DNA of 64,000 bases, from positions 434,001 through 498,000 of the forward strand of contig JARKIF010000035.1 of NCBI GenBank assembly GCA_029378245.1. The letters run 5' to 3'. The position numbers and the translations under genes were made by a program. Within the stretch, counting starts at the first letter, position 1; every line of letters starts with the position of its first letter. Under the pieces are notes generated by a model. That model made no database searches and was not told the DNA's origin. It was given only the letters and a program-made list of their open reading frames with translations. Origin of the DNA: Roridomyces roridus. Lineage: Eukaryota; Basidiomycota; Agaricomycetes; Agaricales; Mycenaceae. Positions 43,308 to 52,931 of the stretch are shown piece by piece.

Positions 43308-43491
43308 CCGCACAAGCGGGAAGTCTGACGCCCCGGCTTTGCTTCGGCTTCGGGCGGAGTCCTGAGCTTGAGGGACTGAGCGACTCGGAGCGGGACATGC
43401 GTGCACAGAAGCACCCGCATGGCCTCGGATGATGATCCAGGCAAGCCCAGAGGCATACATAGGGAGAAGAAGATGGTGGAAAGGAAGAGTC

Positions 43492-43772
43492 TGTAGAACG
43501 CTGTACCGTAGGTATGAGTAACTAGAACCTCACACGCGACCAGAGATGGTAAGACGAGTCTTTATTCACCTGTACCGTAGGTATGAGTAACTAGAACTAT
43601 ACTACGGTCAGACCGAGAACGAACGGGAGGCAAGACCACATACCCTCACACGCGACCAGAGATGGTAAGACGAGTGAGGGATTGATGGCCTTGCCATCCG
43701 TGATATCAGCCGCGGGTCAAACACCTCCAAATATCCATGTCGGTCCGCGATGCTACGCGTCCGCGTCTAACA
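43492..43772 (-). repeat. 3' LTR of the copia element
   Basis: 281 bp. It has an internal duplication: block A (CTGTACCGTAGGTATGAGTA...) at 43501-43528 and 43570-43597, block B (CTCACACGCGACCAGAG...) at 43529-43559 and 43645-43675. Confidence 0.95.
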
Positions 43773-43870
43773 CACCCCCTCATTGCGGACCGCGGACCGC
43801 GGTAAGCACCCCCTCATGCCAGCACCCCCTGCGTAGAAGCACCCCCTGGCGAAGCACCCCCTGGCAAGAC
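43773..43870 (-). repeat. Polypurine tract and reiterated AGGGGGTG motifs
   Basis: On the minus strand AGGGGGTG abuts the 3' LTR (polypurine tract for plus-strand priming). The same octamer recurs four more times upstream within about 90 nt, the outer copies inside the end of the polyprotein gene where they encode PGGASPGGAST. Confidence 0.8.
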
Positions 43871-46800
43871 AAATAATGCAGCACGGTGACGCGCGAAATC
43901 CACGGCTGGTAGTGGCTTGGTTAAGGTGTCGGCGGCGTTGTCGAAGGAAGAAACACGGGGAAGGAAAATTTTGCGCTTCTCGACACACTCGCGGATTTGG
44001 TGGTACCGGATATGGATCGCTTTGGAGGTGGGATGGAGAGCCTGGTCGTTAGCGAGGGCAATAGCACCATTATTGTCGCATCGGATGGGAGTAGGACCTT
44101 CAACGGAGACGCCGAGTCCGCGGATCAATGTGCGCAACCAACAAGCTTCCTTGGATGCTTCGGACGCAGCAATGTACTCCGCCTCGGTTGAAGAGGACGC
44201 GACGAGCTTCTGCTTGCGGGAAGCCCATGAAATGGGTCCCAGGCCAAGTGAGAAATTATAGCCCATGACGGAACGGAACTTTTGGGGGTCGTTCGCATAG
44301 TCCGAGTCGGTGTAGCCTGCGAGGTGGATTGGCTCTGTGCCGCCTAGGTAGAGAGCATAGTCCCGAGTCCCCTTCAGGTACCGAACAACACGTATGGCAG
44401 CCTGCCAGTGGACAGCGGTGAAGCAGTCGAGGAAACAAGCCAGCTTGCTGACGGCCATCGCGATGTCGGGTCGAGAGCCACGCGACACATACATCAGAGA
44501 GCAGACAAGGGAGGCGAAGGGAGTGTGTTGAAGACGCTCGCGATCCTCCGGGGACAGGAGTGAGAGGTCTGGTCGCACGAGCTTGAGTCCAGCCTCCATC
44601 GGCGTCGATACGGGGTGGGCGTCTCCTTGGCGGAATTGAGCAATGATGCGGTCAATGAGAGCAGTTTGGGAGAGAGAGATAGTGCGGCGTTCTGGGTCCC
44701 GTACGATACCAATCCCCAGGCAGTATCGGACTTCACCAAGGTCGGAGATTTGCCACTTTGAGCGTAACTGAGCCTTGAAGGCATCGTTGATGGTAGTGGA
44801 AGATGCAGCAGAGATCATGTCATCGACATGGATCGCTACAAGGATGACCTCGCCGTTGGGCCCGAAACGCACATAAACACACCATTCGCAGATCAGCCGT
44901 CTGAAGCCCCATTCCACCATTGCCGCATGCAGAGTGCGATTCCATGCGCGACCGGCTTGCTTCAACCCATACAGCGACTTGACCACCATCCAGAACCAGC
45001 TTTCCTTGCCGGGCTCCTCAAAATGACGCGGCTGACGGGCGTATTGGTATTCTTCGGGGGGGAGATCAGCATTGAGGAAGGCAGTCTTGACGTCAACCTG
45101 CTGAATATCCCAGCCCTTGGATGCCGCGATGTGAAGGACAGCCCGAAAAGACTCGAGGCGTGCAGTCGGAGAGGTGGTGTCGGTGTAGTCCCGCCCGAAC
45201 ACTTGACGATTCCCAAGGAGACAGTACCGGACCTTGTTCCGCACAACAGTCCCATCCATGTCCCGCTTGCGAACGTAAACGGGCTTCAAATCAAGTACCG
45301 TCTTGTTTGGGGGAACATCGGATGGGGGAACGAGCTTGTACACGCCCATGACCCGGAGAGAATTCAGCTCTTCATGTGTACCAGCAACCCAGCGCTCAGC
45401 ATCCGGGGCCGCCATCGCCTCGGTGTAGTTGCGCGGATCATCCGGGTACTCCACGTCAATGGGATTGGACACCAAATATGCATTGAGCTGCGACAGCATC
45501 CCCTCCTCCTCTCCATCATCATCCTCAGGCGTATCCGCAATTATCTGCTCCCATTCCTCCAAGATTTCAATCTCTCCGTCGTCAGCAGCCAGTGCAACCC
45601 CATCATCCCCAGCAGCCGAGTTGGCGGCAGCTCTGGCCGTGGGACGTTTGGTACGGGATGATCGGCGAAGGACAGGCTTGTCATTTGTCGACGCGGGAGG
45701 GACGGTCACAAGCGGCGGCGTGGGAGAGGGAGGCGGAGGTACAGGGAGTGATGATGTCCGAAGATTGGGGTCAGAAGGGGTTTGGTCGTCAGGAACGCGA
45801 GGAGATCGAGGAATAGCGGCCAACTTGTCTTTGTTGTATACAACTCGAGCGACGTCCCCAGATTCAATGAATCTGACGTCGATTGAGTTATAGATCTTGT
45901 TAGTTCCGCGCTCCCAGCACCGATACGCCTTGGACTGAGGTGTGTATCCGATGAGCACACACTCAATCGAGCGTGCGAACACCTTCGGGTTGTTCTCCTC
46001 CATGAGGACGAAAGCCCGACACCCAATCTCCCTGAGATGCGATAGGTCTGGTTTGCGACGCTCGAAGCATTCGTGCGGGGTACGGCCACTCTGGGCGGAG
46101 CTTGGGGTTCTGGCATGTAAGTATGCTGCGGTCACGCAAAACTCGTCCCAAAGGAATGGCGGAGCTCCACAGTGTATGCGCATGGTGCGAGCCTTGCTGT
46201 GAATGCTACGGTGGTATCGCTCCACTTTCCCATTCTGCTTGGAAGTACGCGCAGCCGTATGGACTACCTCAATGCCTCTGTCCGCACACCATTTGTCGAA
46301 CGCCGTTGATACAAGCTCCCCATTGTCGATGGTAATGCGTTTGATCTTGTCGTCGGTTTGCGCCTCAGCCATGAGGATCCACCGCGTGAGAAATGGAAAT
46401 GCATCGGATTTCAAAGGAATCGGAATACACCATCCACGAGACGAGAAATCGTCAACAATATCAAGTGTATAGTTATTCCCGCTGCGAGATTGAACCGACA
46501 CCTTTCCCGACAAATCCACGTAGACCTTCTCCAACCTCCTCGACGCGCGCGGCCCCTTGCGAACCTTGGGGATAATTGCTTTCGTCTGTTTCCCAAGAAT
46601 GCAGGAGTCACAAACGGGAGCATCGGAGGAAGGATCAAGGGTCATACCATCGGCGTGATTTTCCAGATACATATCGACGATGGACTGTTCGTTGGCATGG
46701 CCGAGACAAAGGTGCCAGCTGCGCAGATCGCGAGTAGCGGCGGAGGCGGCATTAGAGGATAAGATGGGCATGGTACAGTCCATGCGATAGAGCTGCCGAG

Positions 46801-48766
46801 CAGGATCCACAGTACCGCTGCACACGACCCCCATCGTGGCATCAGCGAGTACCGCGACACTGTCGTCGCAATGGAAAGAAAGTTTCTTGCGTTTGCAGAT
46901 GCTCAGGACGGAGAGAAGGCGAATTGCGGCCTCCGGAACGAATAGCGCAAATTCGAGCTCGAGTTTGCTGTTGATTATAGTGCCCACTCCTATCGCGTCG
47001 ATGCTACTGCCTTGGAAACCCTTGATGGCACGAGGCTCAATGGCACGTAGGGTGAGGAAGTCGGACCGGTGCGGTGAGATGTGTACGGTCGCACCCGTAT
47101 CCGCGTAAAGGGCATAAGGTTCGGTGGATTGGGCTGTGACCGACGCAGCGTTGACGGTGAATTTCGACCAATCGACCGAAGCTTTAAGTTCGGGTAGAGA
47201 TGCCAGCCAGACTTCAGGTTGCTCTACCTCCGCCAACGACGCCAAAGAATCGGTCTTGAGATTAATGAGGTTGAGAGGCGGTGCAGCAGGAGGAGCAGAC
47301 GCAGTAGGCGACGGCATCGGCGAGAGAAGGAAATCCGCGCCCGAAATCGTTACAAATGCAGCGCCCGAAGCGTTACGTTTGATGTGTGCCTGAGGGCGCT
47401 GCTTGGCGTTTGCCTCCGCCTCGGCACGCTTCTTTGCCTTCGCCTCCTCCACCGACTTTCCTGCCATACCACCCCCCGGCGCCGTGCAGTAAGGCCATGT
47501 ATGCGTCTGCGACGTAGGGCAGCCTGGGGTACTGCAGTTCTCCCTCGGTCGCTTGCCCTTGGGAGGCGGACCACGCGCCGCGTTCACACTGTTCTGCGCC
47601 TCGACCGCAGCACCCACAAACGTCCCCAATGTCTTCCCCACCGCCTCGCCTGTCGACGCCACAAACGTCATACCACTGCCGTCCGTCATGCCAGCGGAGT
47701 GGTAAGCCTGCTTGATGCCCAATCGTTCGAGAAGGAGCGGAAGGGAGAGGTTGGGCTGCGTCACCATGCTGTTGACAAACTCGGAGTGATTGGCTGAGAG
47801 AGCGACGAGCAGGCCCGCGAGAAGGAATGAGTCAGGGTCAGGAGGGCCCGCCGCCCATATCGCGTCATTGAGGTCAGATAGAACGGTGACGGTGGAGCCA
47901 AATTGGGAAGGGTCGATGGGAAACTTGACAGACAGGAACTTCTTGAGTGCGTCGATTTGACCAACAGGTCCACGTTGCGTGTGACGCACTGCAAGAGTTT
48001 CGTATGCCTCGCAAGCAGTCGAGCACCGGGAGATGTAAGAGCGTTCCGACGCCGTCAGGATCTCCGCAAGGTAGGAGCGAACGACCATATCCTGGTCGAT
48101 CCAGGCACGGTGGTGGGCGGGGTACATGTCGAACGATGGACATGGGTTGCCACGGGAGATGAAACGCCACACGTGTGGGACCATCCCGAGCTGGCGCAAG
48201 AGTTTCTGCGACCAAGGGAGCCAGTTTCCTCGTTCCAGTGCGAGCTTCTCCGACTCTGGCCAGGCAGTCGTCGACAATTGCTGAACTTTCGGCGCCGGCC
48301 CTGCGTCACCCACGAAACCCGAGACCGAGCTATATACACCCGGCAGCGGCTGACTCCCATATTGGCCGTTTTGCGTCCCGAGCTGAGATGGCGGTGCCGG
48401 TAGCGGGCGAGCGACGGGAGGACGATCAGCGGGAGGGTGAGCGTGAGGATATGTCGGGTATGGATAGGGAAACGCGTATACGGGAGGGCCATGCGAGTGT
48501 ACGGGCGGTGGTGGATACTGCTGGTGGGGATTCATCGGCGCGGCTTCGTACACGTTCAACGGCGGGAGAACGGCGTGTCCTTGCGGCGCCTCAAACGTCA
48601 TGGCTCGGCGTGGAGGGCGGGGAGGGACCTGGGGCGTTTGGATGTGAGAGGAGTGGGGCGTCATCGGCGACGGCATTGCCGCCTGGTGCATCGACTGTGG
48701 GGGCAGCGTAGACCAGGGGTTCGGCGACGGCGCTAGCGGGTTGCCCGTTGAGAGTGAAGGATACAT
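43814..48766 (-). CDS. Copia gag-pol polyprotein
   Basis: The first in-frame ATG (complement of 48764-48766) starts MYPSLSTGNPLAPSPNP and gives 1,650 residues without a stop. The gag part (about residues 180-380) is of the UBN2 type (WLPWSQKLLRQLG, LTASERSYISRCSTACEAYE), with a degenerate Cys knuckle (CSTPGCPTSQTHTWPYC). Protease: YADTGATVHISP (about 555). GAG-pre-integrase: SWHLCLGHANEQSIVDMYLE. Integrase DD35E: VYVDLSGKV (Asp 751), RITIDNGE (Asp 814), NGKVERYHRS (Glu 849). Reverse transcriptase: VDVKTAFLNADL, SLYGLKQAGRAWN and the YxDD-equivalent AIHVDDMI. RNase H: GYTDSDYAND, SSSTEAEYIAASEASKEACW. All active-site residues are present; it is probably an active or very recently active element. 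Confidence 0.95.
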   Translation of the reverse strand: MYPSLSTGNPLAPSPNPWSTLPPQSMHQAAMPSPMTPHSSHIQTPQVPPRPPRRAMTFEAPQGHAVLPPLNVYEAAPMNPHQQYPPPPVHSHGPPVYAFPYPYPTYPHAHPPADRPPVARPLPAPPSQLGTQNGQYGSQPLPGVYSSVSGFVGDAGPAPKVQQLSTTAWPESEKLALERGNWLPWSQKLLRQLGMVPHVWRFISRGNPCPSFDMYPAHHRAWIDQDMVVRSYLAEILTASERSYISRCSTACEAYETLAVRHTQRGPVGQIDALKKFLSVKFPIDPSQFGSTVTVLSDLNDAIWAAGPPDPDSFLLAGLLVALSANHSEFVNSMVTQPNLSLPLLLERLGIKQAYHSAGMTDGSGMTFVASTGEAVGKTLGTFVGAAVEAQNSVNAARGPPPKGKRPRENCSTPGCPTSQTHTWPYCTAPGGGMAGKSVEEAKAKKRAEAEANAKQRPQAHIKRNASGAAFVTISGADFLLSPMPSPTASAPPAAPPLNLINLKTDSLASLAEVEQPEVWLASLPELKASVDWSKFTVNAASVTAQSTEPYALYADTGATVHISPHRSDFLTLRAIEPRAIKGFQGSSIDAIGVGTIINSKLELEFALFVPEAAIRLLSVLSICKRKKLSFHCDDSVAVLADATMGVVCSGTVDPARQLYRMDCTMPILSSNAASAATRDLRSWHLCLGHANEQSIVDMYLENHADGMTLDPSSDAPVCDSCILGKQTKAIIPKVRKGPRASRRLEKVYVDLSGKVSVQSRSGNNYTLDIVDDFSSRGWCIPIPLKSDAFPFLTRWILMAEAQTDDKIKRITIDNGELVSTAFDKWCADRGIEVVHTAARTSKQNGKVERYHRSIHSKARTMRIHCGAPPFLWDEFCVTAAYLHARTPSSAQSGRTPHECFERRKPDLSHLREIGCRAFVLMEENNPKVFARSIECVLIGYTPQSKAYRCWERGTNKIYNSIDVRFIESGDVARVVYNKDKLAAIPRSPRVPDDQTPSDPNLRTSSLPVPPPPSPTPPLVTVPPASTNDKPVLRRSSRTKRPTARAAANSAAGDDGVALAADDGEIEILEEWEQIIADTPEDDDGEEEGMLSQLNAYLVSNPIDVEYPDDPRNYTEAMAAPDAERWVAGTHEELNSLRVMGVYKLVPPSDVPPNKTVLDLKPVYVRKRDMDGTVVRNKVRYCLLGNRQVFGRDYTDTTSPTARLESFRAVLHIAASKGWDIQQVDVKTAFLNADLPPEEYQYARQPRHFEEPGKESWFWMVVKSLYGLKQAGRAWNRTLHAAMVEWGFRRLICEWCVYVRFGPNGEVILVAIHVDDMISAASSTTINDAFKAQLRSKWQISDLGEVRYCLGIGIVRDPERRTISLSQTALIDRIIAQFRQGDAHPVSTPMEAGLKLVRPDLSLLSPEDRERLQHTPFASLVCSLMYVSRGSRPDIAMAVSKLACFLDCFTAVHWQAAIRVVRYLKGTRDYALYLGGTEPIHLAGYTDSDYANDPQKFRSVMGYNFSLGLGPISWASRKQKLVASSSTEAEYIAASEASKEACWLRTLIRGLGVSVEGPTPIRCDNNGAIALANDQALHPTSKAIHIRYHQIRECVEKRKIFLPRVSSFDNAADTLTKPLPAVDFARHRAALFVLPGGASPGGASTQGVLA

Positions 48767-48921
48767 CGATCCGAGAAGGCGTAAACGGAAATGAAGGTGG
48801 TGGTGTCGTCGTGGCGCGCCGCGCGTATTCGTCAAAAAAGGAAGGAAGCGGACTCGCCCAGTGTCGTGGTCGCGAAAACGGTGCAGGAATCTATTCGTCG
48901 TCGATAGAGACGCGAATTAAA

Positions 48922-48932
48922 GGCCCATAACC
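48922..48932 (-). other. Primer-binding site of the copia element
   Basis: GGTTATGGGCC on the minus strand directly follows the 5' LTR. It resembles the complement of the anticodon arm of methionine tRNA (..CATAACC), the half-tRNA primer used by copia-type elements. Confidence 0.6.
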
Positions 48933-49213
48933 TGTAGAACGCTGTACCGTAGGTATGAGTAACTAGAACCTCACACGCGACCAGAGATGGTAAGACGAGT
49001 CTTTATTCACCTGTACCGTAGGTATGAGTAACTAGAACTATACTACGGTCAGACCGAGAACGAACGGGAGGCAAGACCACATACCCTCACACGCGACCAG
49101 AGATGGTAAGACGAGTGAGGGATTGATGGCCTTGCCATCCGTGATATCAGCCGCGGGTCAAACACCTCCAAATATCCATGTCGGTCCGCGATGCTACGCG
49201 TCCGCGTCTAACA
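48933..49213 (-). repeat. 5' LTR of the copia element
   Basis: 281 bp, identical to the 3' LTR as far as I can compare base by base. Confidence 0.95.
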
Positions 49214-49252
49214 GAGTCAGGTGCTGCCAGTGCATCATGATCTTGCATCTGA

Positions 49253-49850
49253 CACGTGATTGAATGGCACTCTTCTTCCTTCCATGACGTCCACGCCAAG
49301 TTTGCGCCAAGTCCACGCTCCTCTCGCGAGTCGCTGCCCAATTACTGCTCGTTATCGTCCTGGGCGCCATGCAAGACCAACGCCCCTGCCGAACTTCGTC
49401 CTCACATGCCACTTGACCCGCCTCCTGGCCGAATCCTCCCGCAAGTTCGGTGACGTTCCGAGTGCAGTGTCAAAAGCCTTGGCCTGGCTCCGGACTACAC
49501 ACTATACGAGCGCTAACGCCGGCGATCTGTATACGATGACCCACCTCTGCAGGCTGTCGATAGAGAGTCCGTTCTATCATCATTGGGACCGTGGCGGCGG
49601 TATCGGCTTGCCGCTGAATCCCCCGAGTCGCGCCTTTTTTCCTATGCGGTCTCCCGTCGATTAGTACTGATATCATATAGTGACGATCCTCCGGGCTGGC
49701 GATGATGAGCCAAGATCAGAGGTATCTTCACCTTGCCGGCTCTCCAGCGCCCTACCCTCTCATGCGAACCTCTCCCCGATAATCTCGTCGAGGGCTTGAC
49801 GCTCCCCGCTGGACGACGCCTCTCACCCATCTCGGCTCATCGACCAAGCC
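49253..49850 (+). pseudogene. F-box protein, heavily decayed copy
   Basis: From the shared promoter string CACGTGATTGAATGG the sequence follows the F-box gene at 34.66 kb: CTTCTTCCTTCC before the start, GCGCCATGCAAGACCAACG, ACTTGACCCGCCTCCTGGC (LTCRLARLLAE region), ATGACCCACCTC (MTHLRRL region), GAGTCCGTTC, and 49720-49850 matches the SIFKLPALRRLTLS to LPAGTTPLTH region. Many indels and deletions remove the frame, so it cannot encode the protein. Together with the SDR gene at 40.0-42.4 kb it forms one arm of an inverted duplication. Confidence 0.75.
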
Positions 49851-50184
49851 GTTCGACCAATTGATCCCCGAGCGGGCCCAAGCCGCGCGCTCCGAGGCTC
49901 CCTGGTCAAGCGTCTTATTTCCGACGTTGTTTCTTTTTATTCCCCCACATATGACAGATGATCAAGGTCGTGCCTTCAGGGCAGTGTTTACTTGAATTGC
50001 AACGACGCCACTCCCGGACGTGCACAGCCCGTGAGTTGCAACCTCTGTAGATATCTGGTCATCTGAATGTCAAGCATCTCAATGTGACCCGGCCTCATGT
50101 CGACCGCAGCAATATAACAGCATCTCCGAGGCATTCATAAAGCAGCCGCCTTCCAATTTCAATTTCCATCGTCAAGGGAGCCCC
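49851..50184. other. Intergenic, promoter of the following gene
   Basis: No ORF supported; precedes the ATG at 50185. Confidence 0.4.
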
Positions 50185-52648
50185 ATGAAGTCCGAAGCTA
50201 CCCAAAGGTGAGTTCTCTCACCCGACGCTTCATTAACGCTTAGATTATCCCTTCCATTAGACGAGCCACCGCCCGCTTTTTCCCAAATGCTCGGAACTTC
50301 GTCATTAGTGGCGGGCAATTTACGAGCCATGTCACGCAAACGCACAGTCGTGCCTCGCGAGACTGGGGTAATTCGTTTCTCACTTCCATTTAGTAAAATT
50401 AACACTCCGTCTATGAGATTTCCGAACGATTCCTATGGGAGACTTGCACCTCCTCTCCGAGAAACGCATCGCGGACGTTGACGAAGTGCCATCATCAGTC
50501 ATCAATCAGCGTGCGGAGGGAGGGTTTCTGACCCGAGTCCTGAGCGTGCCCTTGTGCCGTCGAACCTATTCTGCCCGCATCAACGGCCGCGAGTCTGATA
50601 TGACGGTCGCTGTGTATCAGGGTCAAAATGCCGAAGAGGAATGGCGCAGAGATGTCAGGAGATATTCTGGTGTTCGGTAAGCATCCCATATGATGTTGAA
50701 TCTGTTGCTCATGCTGAAGGCAGACATCCCAATTTCCTCCAAGTGTACGGGATCTCAGGAACGTCGAGTCTCTATGCAACAGTTTTCCATGATGGTTTGT
50801 TCGACATCGTCTCGATTGAACGCAGTCGTCAATTGTTTCAGATCTCATCCCGCTGACCGAAATATACCTGTCCTGCAAGCATTCCGTCTTGGCGACAGCG
50901 TACCTTGATGCATACTTCGTGAGCTCCACATAATCTTTGTGGAAACATGGCTCATTGGAAGTAGGGTGTCGCACTCGGTGTGAGGACTTGCCGATCTATG
51001 TTGAACTAATGCTGAACTTTTCTAGGACGCAGAAACACACATCAACTCCATATCCGGGATGTTCCTCGTGAGTCCAATCTTCCTTGGTTGAAAAATGTGC
51101 CCAAACCTTGCGATTCAGTACCCAGGCTCCTATACGCCCTGGATGAGGCGCTCTACCGGCCGACTCTGCGTCGATCTCTCTCCAAGCGCCGTCGATACCC
51201 GGATCCTACCCACGACTCTCCCAGTTAGGGTCCCACACATTCCTCTTCCGCATCTCCGCAGTCAAGATTCCACCAACATCATCGCAGCGCTCACCGTGGA
51301 CCAATATCAGGAAATCATCAACTACTGCCATACCATCTCTCTTTCCTCGTCGGAATCTCTCCTCGTGCGAGGACAGATCAAGTTGGGCTCGCTTGTCCAT
51401 TATCGTTCTCCGACGGACGAGCCTATTGAGATCGCTTCGATAGAGTCTCGTTGTGCGATTGAAGACTCGGGGTGGAAACTCAAAGTTCGTGGGTCTCCCG
51501 GACCGCCGAGGCCCACGCGGATGAAAAACGGATGGACGAGGTCAGCCGGATCTGTCATGAATCTTGCGCGAAGGCTAAATCGGACGCACATAGATTCAAC
51601 TATTCATCAAATTCCACGATCATGGGTATGGCTTCAAGGAGCATTCACTGGCCCAAGGCCGTCAACTCCTGGCTCCCACAAGCCAATTTCATGCTGAGCA
51701 GCCTCGGTGTCACCTCTGAATACGAACACTACCGGATCATCTACGGTGTCGAATACTGGCTCTCCTTCTCCAGCACGCCAAACGGCCAGCGCACCTACGG
51801 CTACCTATTCCTCTGCCCTCTCAACGACCTACAAACCGGTTCCTCCTCCTTCTCCTCTAAAGACCCAGGCAACGGTAACGAAAATCGCTTCACTCGCCCA
51901 CCTCTCGCAGCGTACTGGTCCCTCGATCCCTCCGGCTCCACGCGCCTCACCCACTGCCAAGCCCAACTCCTTGGCTTTCCCTCCCTCGAGCTCAAGATGA
52001 AGATATGGGCGAGGTCGTGGGATAGTCGGGTTTATTATGGGGTTTGGGAGTTTCAGCGGGGCAAGGGGTGGGATCCTGCGAGTCAGGATGTGGCGAGGGC
52101 GATGCGGATTCCGTTGTATAGATCGCCGTGGTTGCAATTGGATGATCTTCAGGAGACGCAGGGTGAGCGCGCCGTTTTGTCTGTATATGGAGAAAGCTAA
52201 GCAACTTCTTAGTGAAAGAAGCGGAGCCATCCCTCGGCGCAGATCGTTCGATATACCAATTACCCCCAACGAAAGTGGCACCAGACAGCGGACGCTCTTT
52301 CCGCAGAGTACAACTTACCTCTGTCCTCCGCTTCGTGTTGTGCCTTTTATTCATCGCCCTCCTCGCTTGGCAAAGACTATTCCTAACGGTACCTTTATCC
52401 TCCCCACTTTATTCCTCGGCGGCTGATGCAAATTTCAAAAGACATCCAACCCGGAATCATCAACAATCACCCGCGCCGTCCATCGGGCACAGGAACTCGA
52501 AACTTGGCTCAACGACGACTCGTTAGCGCTCTTCATCGACATCTTGCGAGAAGATGGACGTTTGGCGGGGGTGTACAATTCCATTCAGCGGGAGGGTCTT
52601 AGGGAGAGGTGGGTGAGGCGGCAGTTGAATGAGAGCGAGACGTTGTGA
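50185..52648 (+). CDS. Large Agaricomycete protein with C-terminal membrane anchor
   Basis: ATG 50185 begins MKSEATQ; a short intron leads to RRATARFFPNARNFVISGGQ. Later exons read SARINGRESDMTVAVYQGQN, AEEEWRRDVRRYSG, VRHPNFLQVYGISGTSSLYA, TVFHDDLIPLTEIYL, RRSTGRLCVDLSPSAVDTRI, LTVDQYQEIINYCHTISLSS, GLVTSEYEHYRIIYGVEYWL-type sequence and FQRGKGWDPASQDVARAMRI. A hydrophobic helix SVLRFVLCLLFIALLAWQRL follows. The last exon ends ALFIDILREDGRLAGVYNSI...RRQLNESETL-stop. The N-terminal half resembles a degenerate kinase-like fold (A.YQG, HPN...YG) seen in many Agaricomycete proteins of unknown function; catalytic residues are not visible. Single membrane anchor near the C-terminus. Splice joins at both ends check in frame. 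Confidence 0.65.
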
Positions 52649-52689
52649 TCGAAAGAGCACCGGGGATCTAGTACAATCGACTCGAGGCA

Positions 52690-52827
52690 TGCCTTTCAAA
52701 GGGTATCCAAGCAGAGAACTCTGGACGAAGACTGCTTAGCGACACCTTACGAGAGGACGGACGCATAGCGGCAGTGTACAACTCCATCCAACTCGAGGTG
52801 AGAGAGGCGGCAGTTGTTGAATAGGAG
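52690..52827 (+). repeat. Partial duplicate of the preceding gene's last exon
   Basis: Encodes TLREDGRIAAVYNSIQLEV-like sequence matching ILREDGRLAGVYNSIQREG of the exon just upstream, then REAAVVE-stop. A diverged tandem duplication lying in the 3' flank. Confidence 0.65.
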
Positions 52828-52931
52828 TCCGGAAACCCAGTCAGTCACATTGCAAACAATGCAAGTAAGTATCTAGCTAACCAAAACCACGGTATAATTA
52901 AGTAAAAAGTTCAAATGTGTCCGTACATACT

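Larger units (their letters stand above)
43487..49218 (-). mobile_element. Complete Ty1/copia LTR retrotransposon, very young
   Basis: The element 43492-49213 (5,722 bp) lies in minus orientation with 5-bp target duplication GAGTC at 43487-43491 and 49214-49218. The two 281-bp LTRs (TGTAGAACG...GTCTAACA) are identical by eye over full length. Between them is one uninterrupted gag-pol ORF, a primer-binding site next to the right LTR and a purine tract next to the left LTR. Everything needed for transposition appears present. It landed between the hAT-type element and an F-box pseudogene. Confidence 0.95.
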
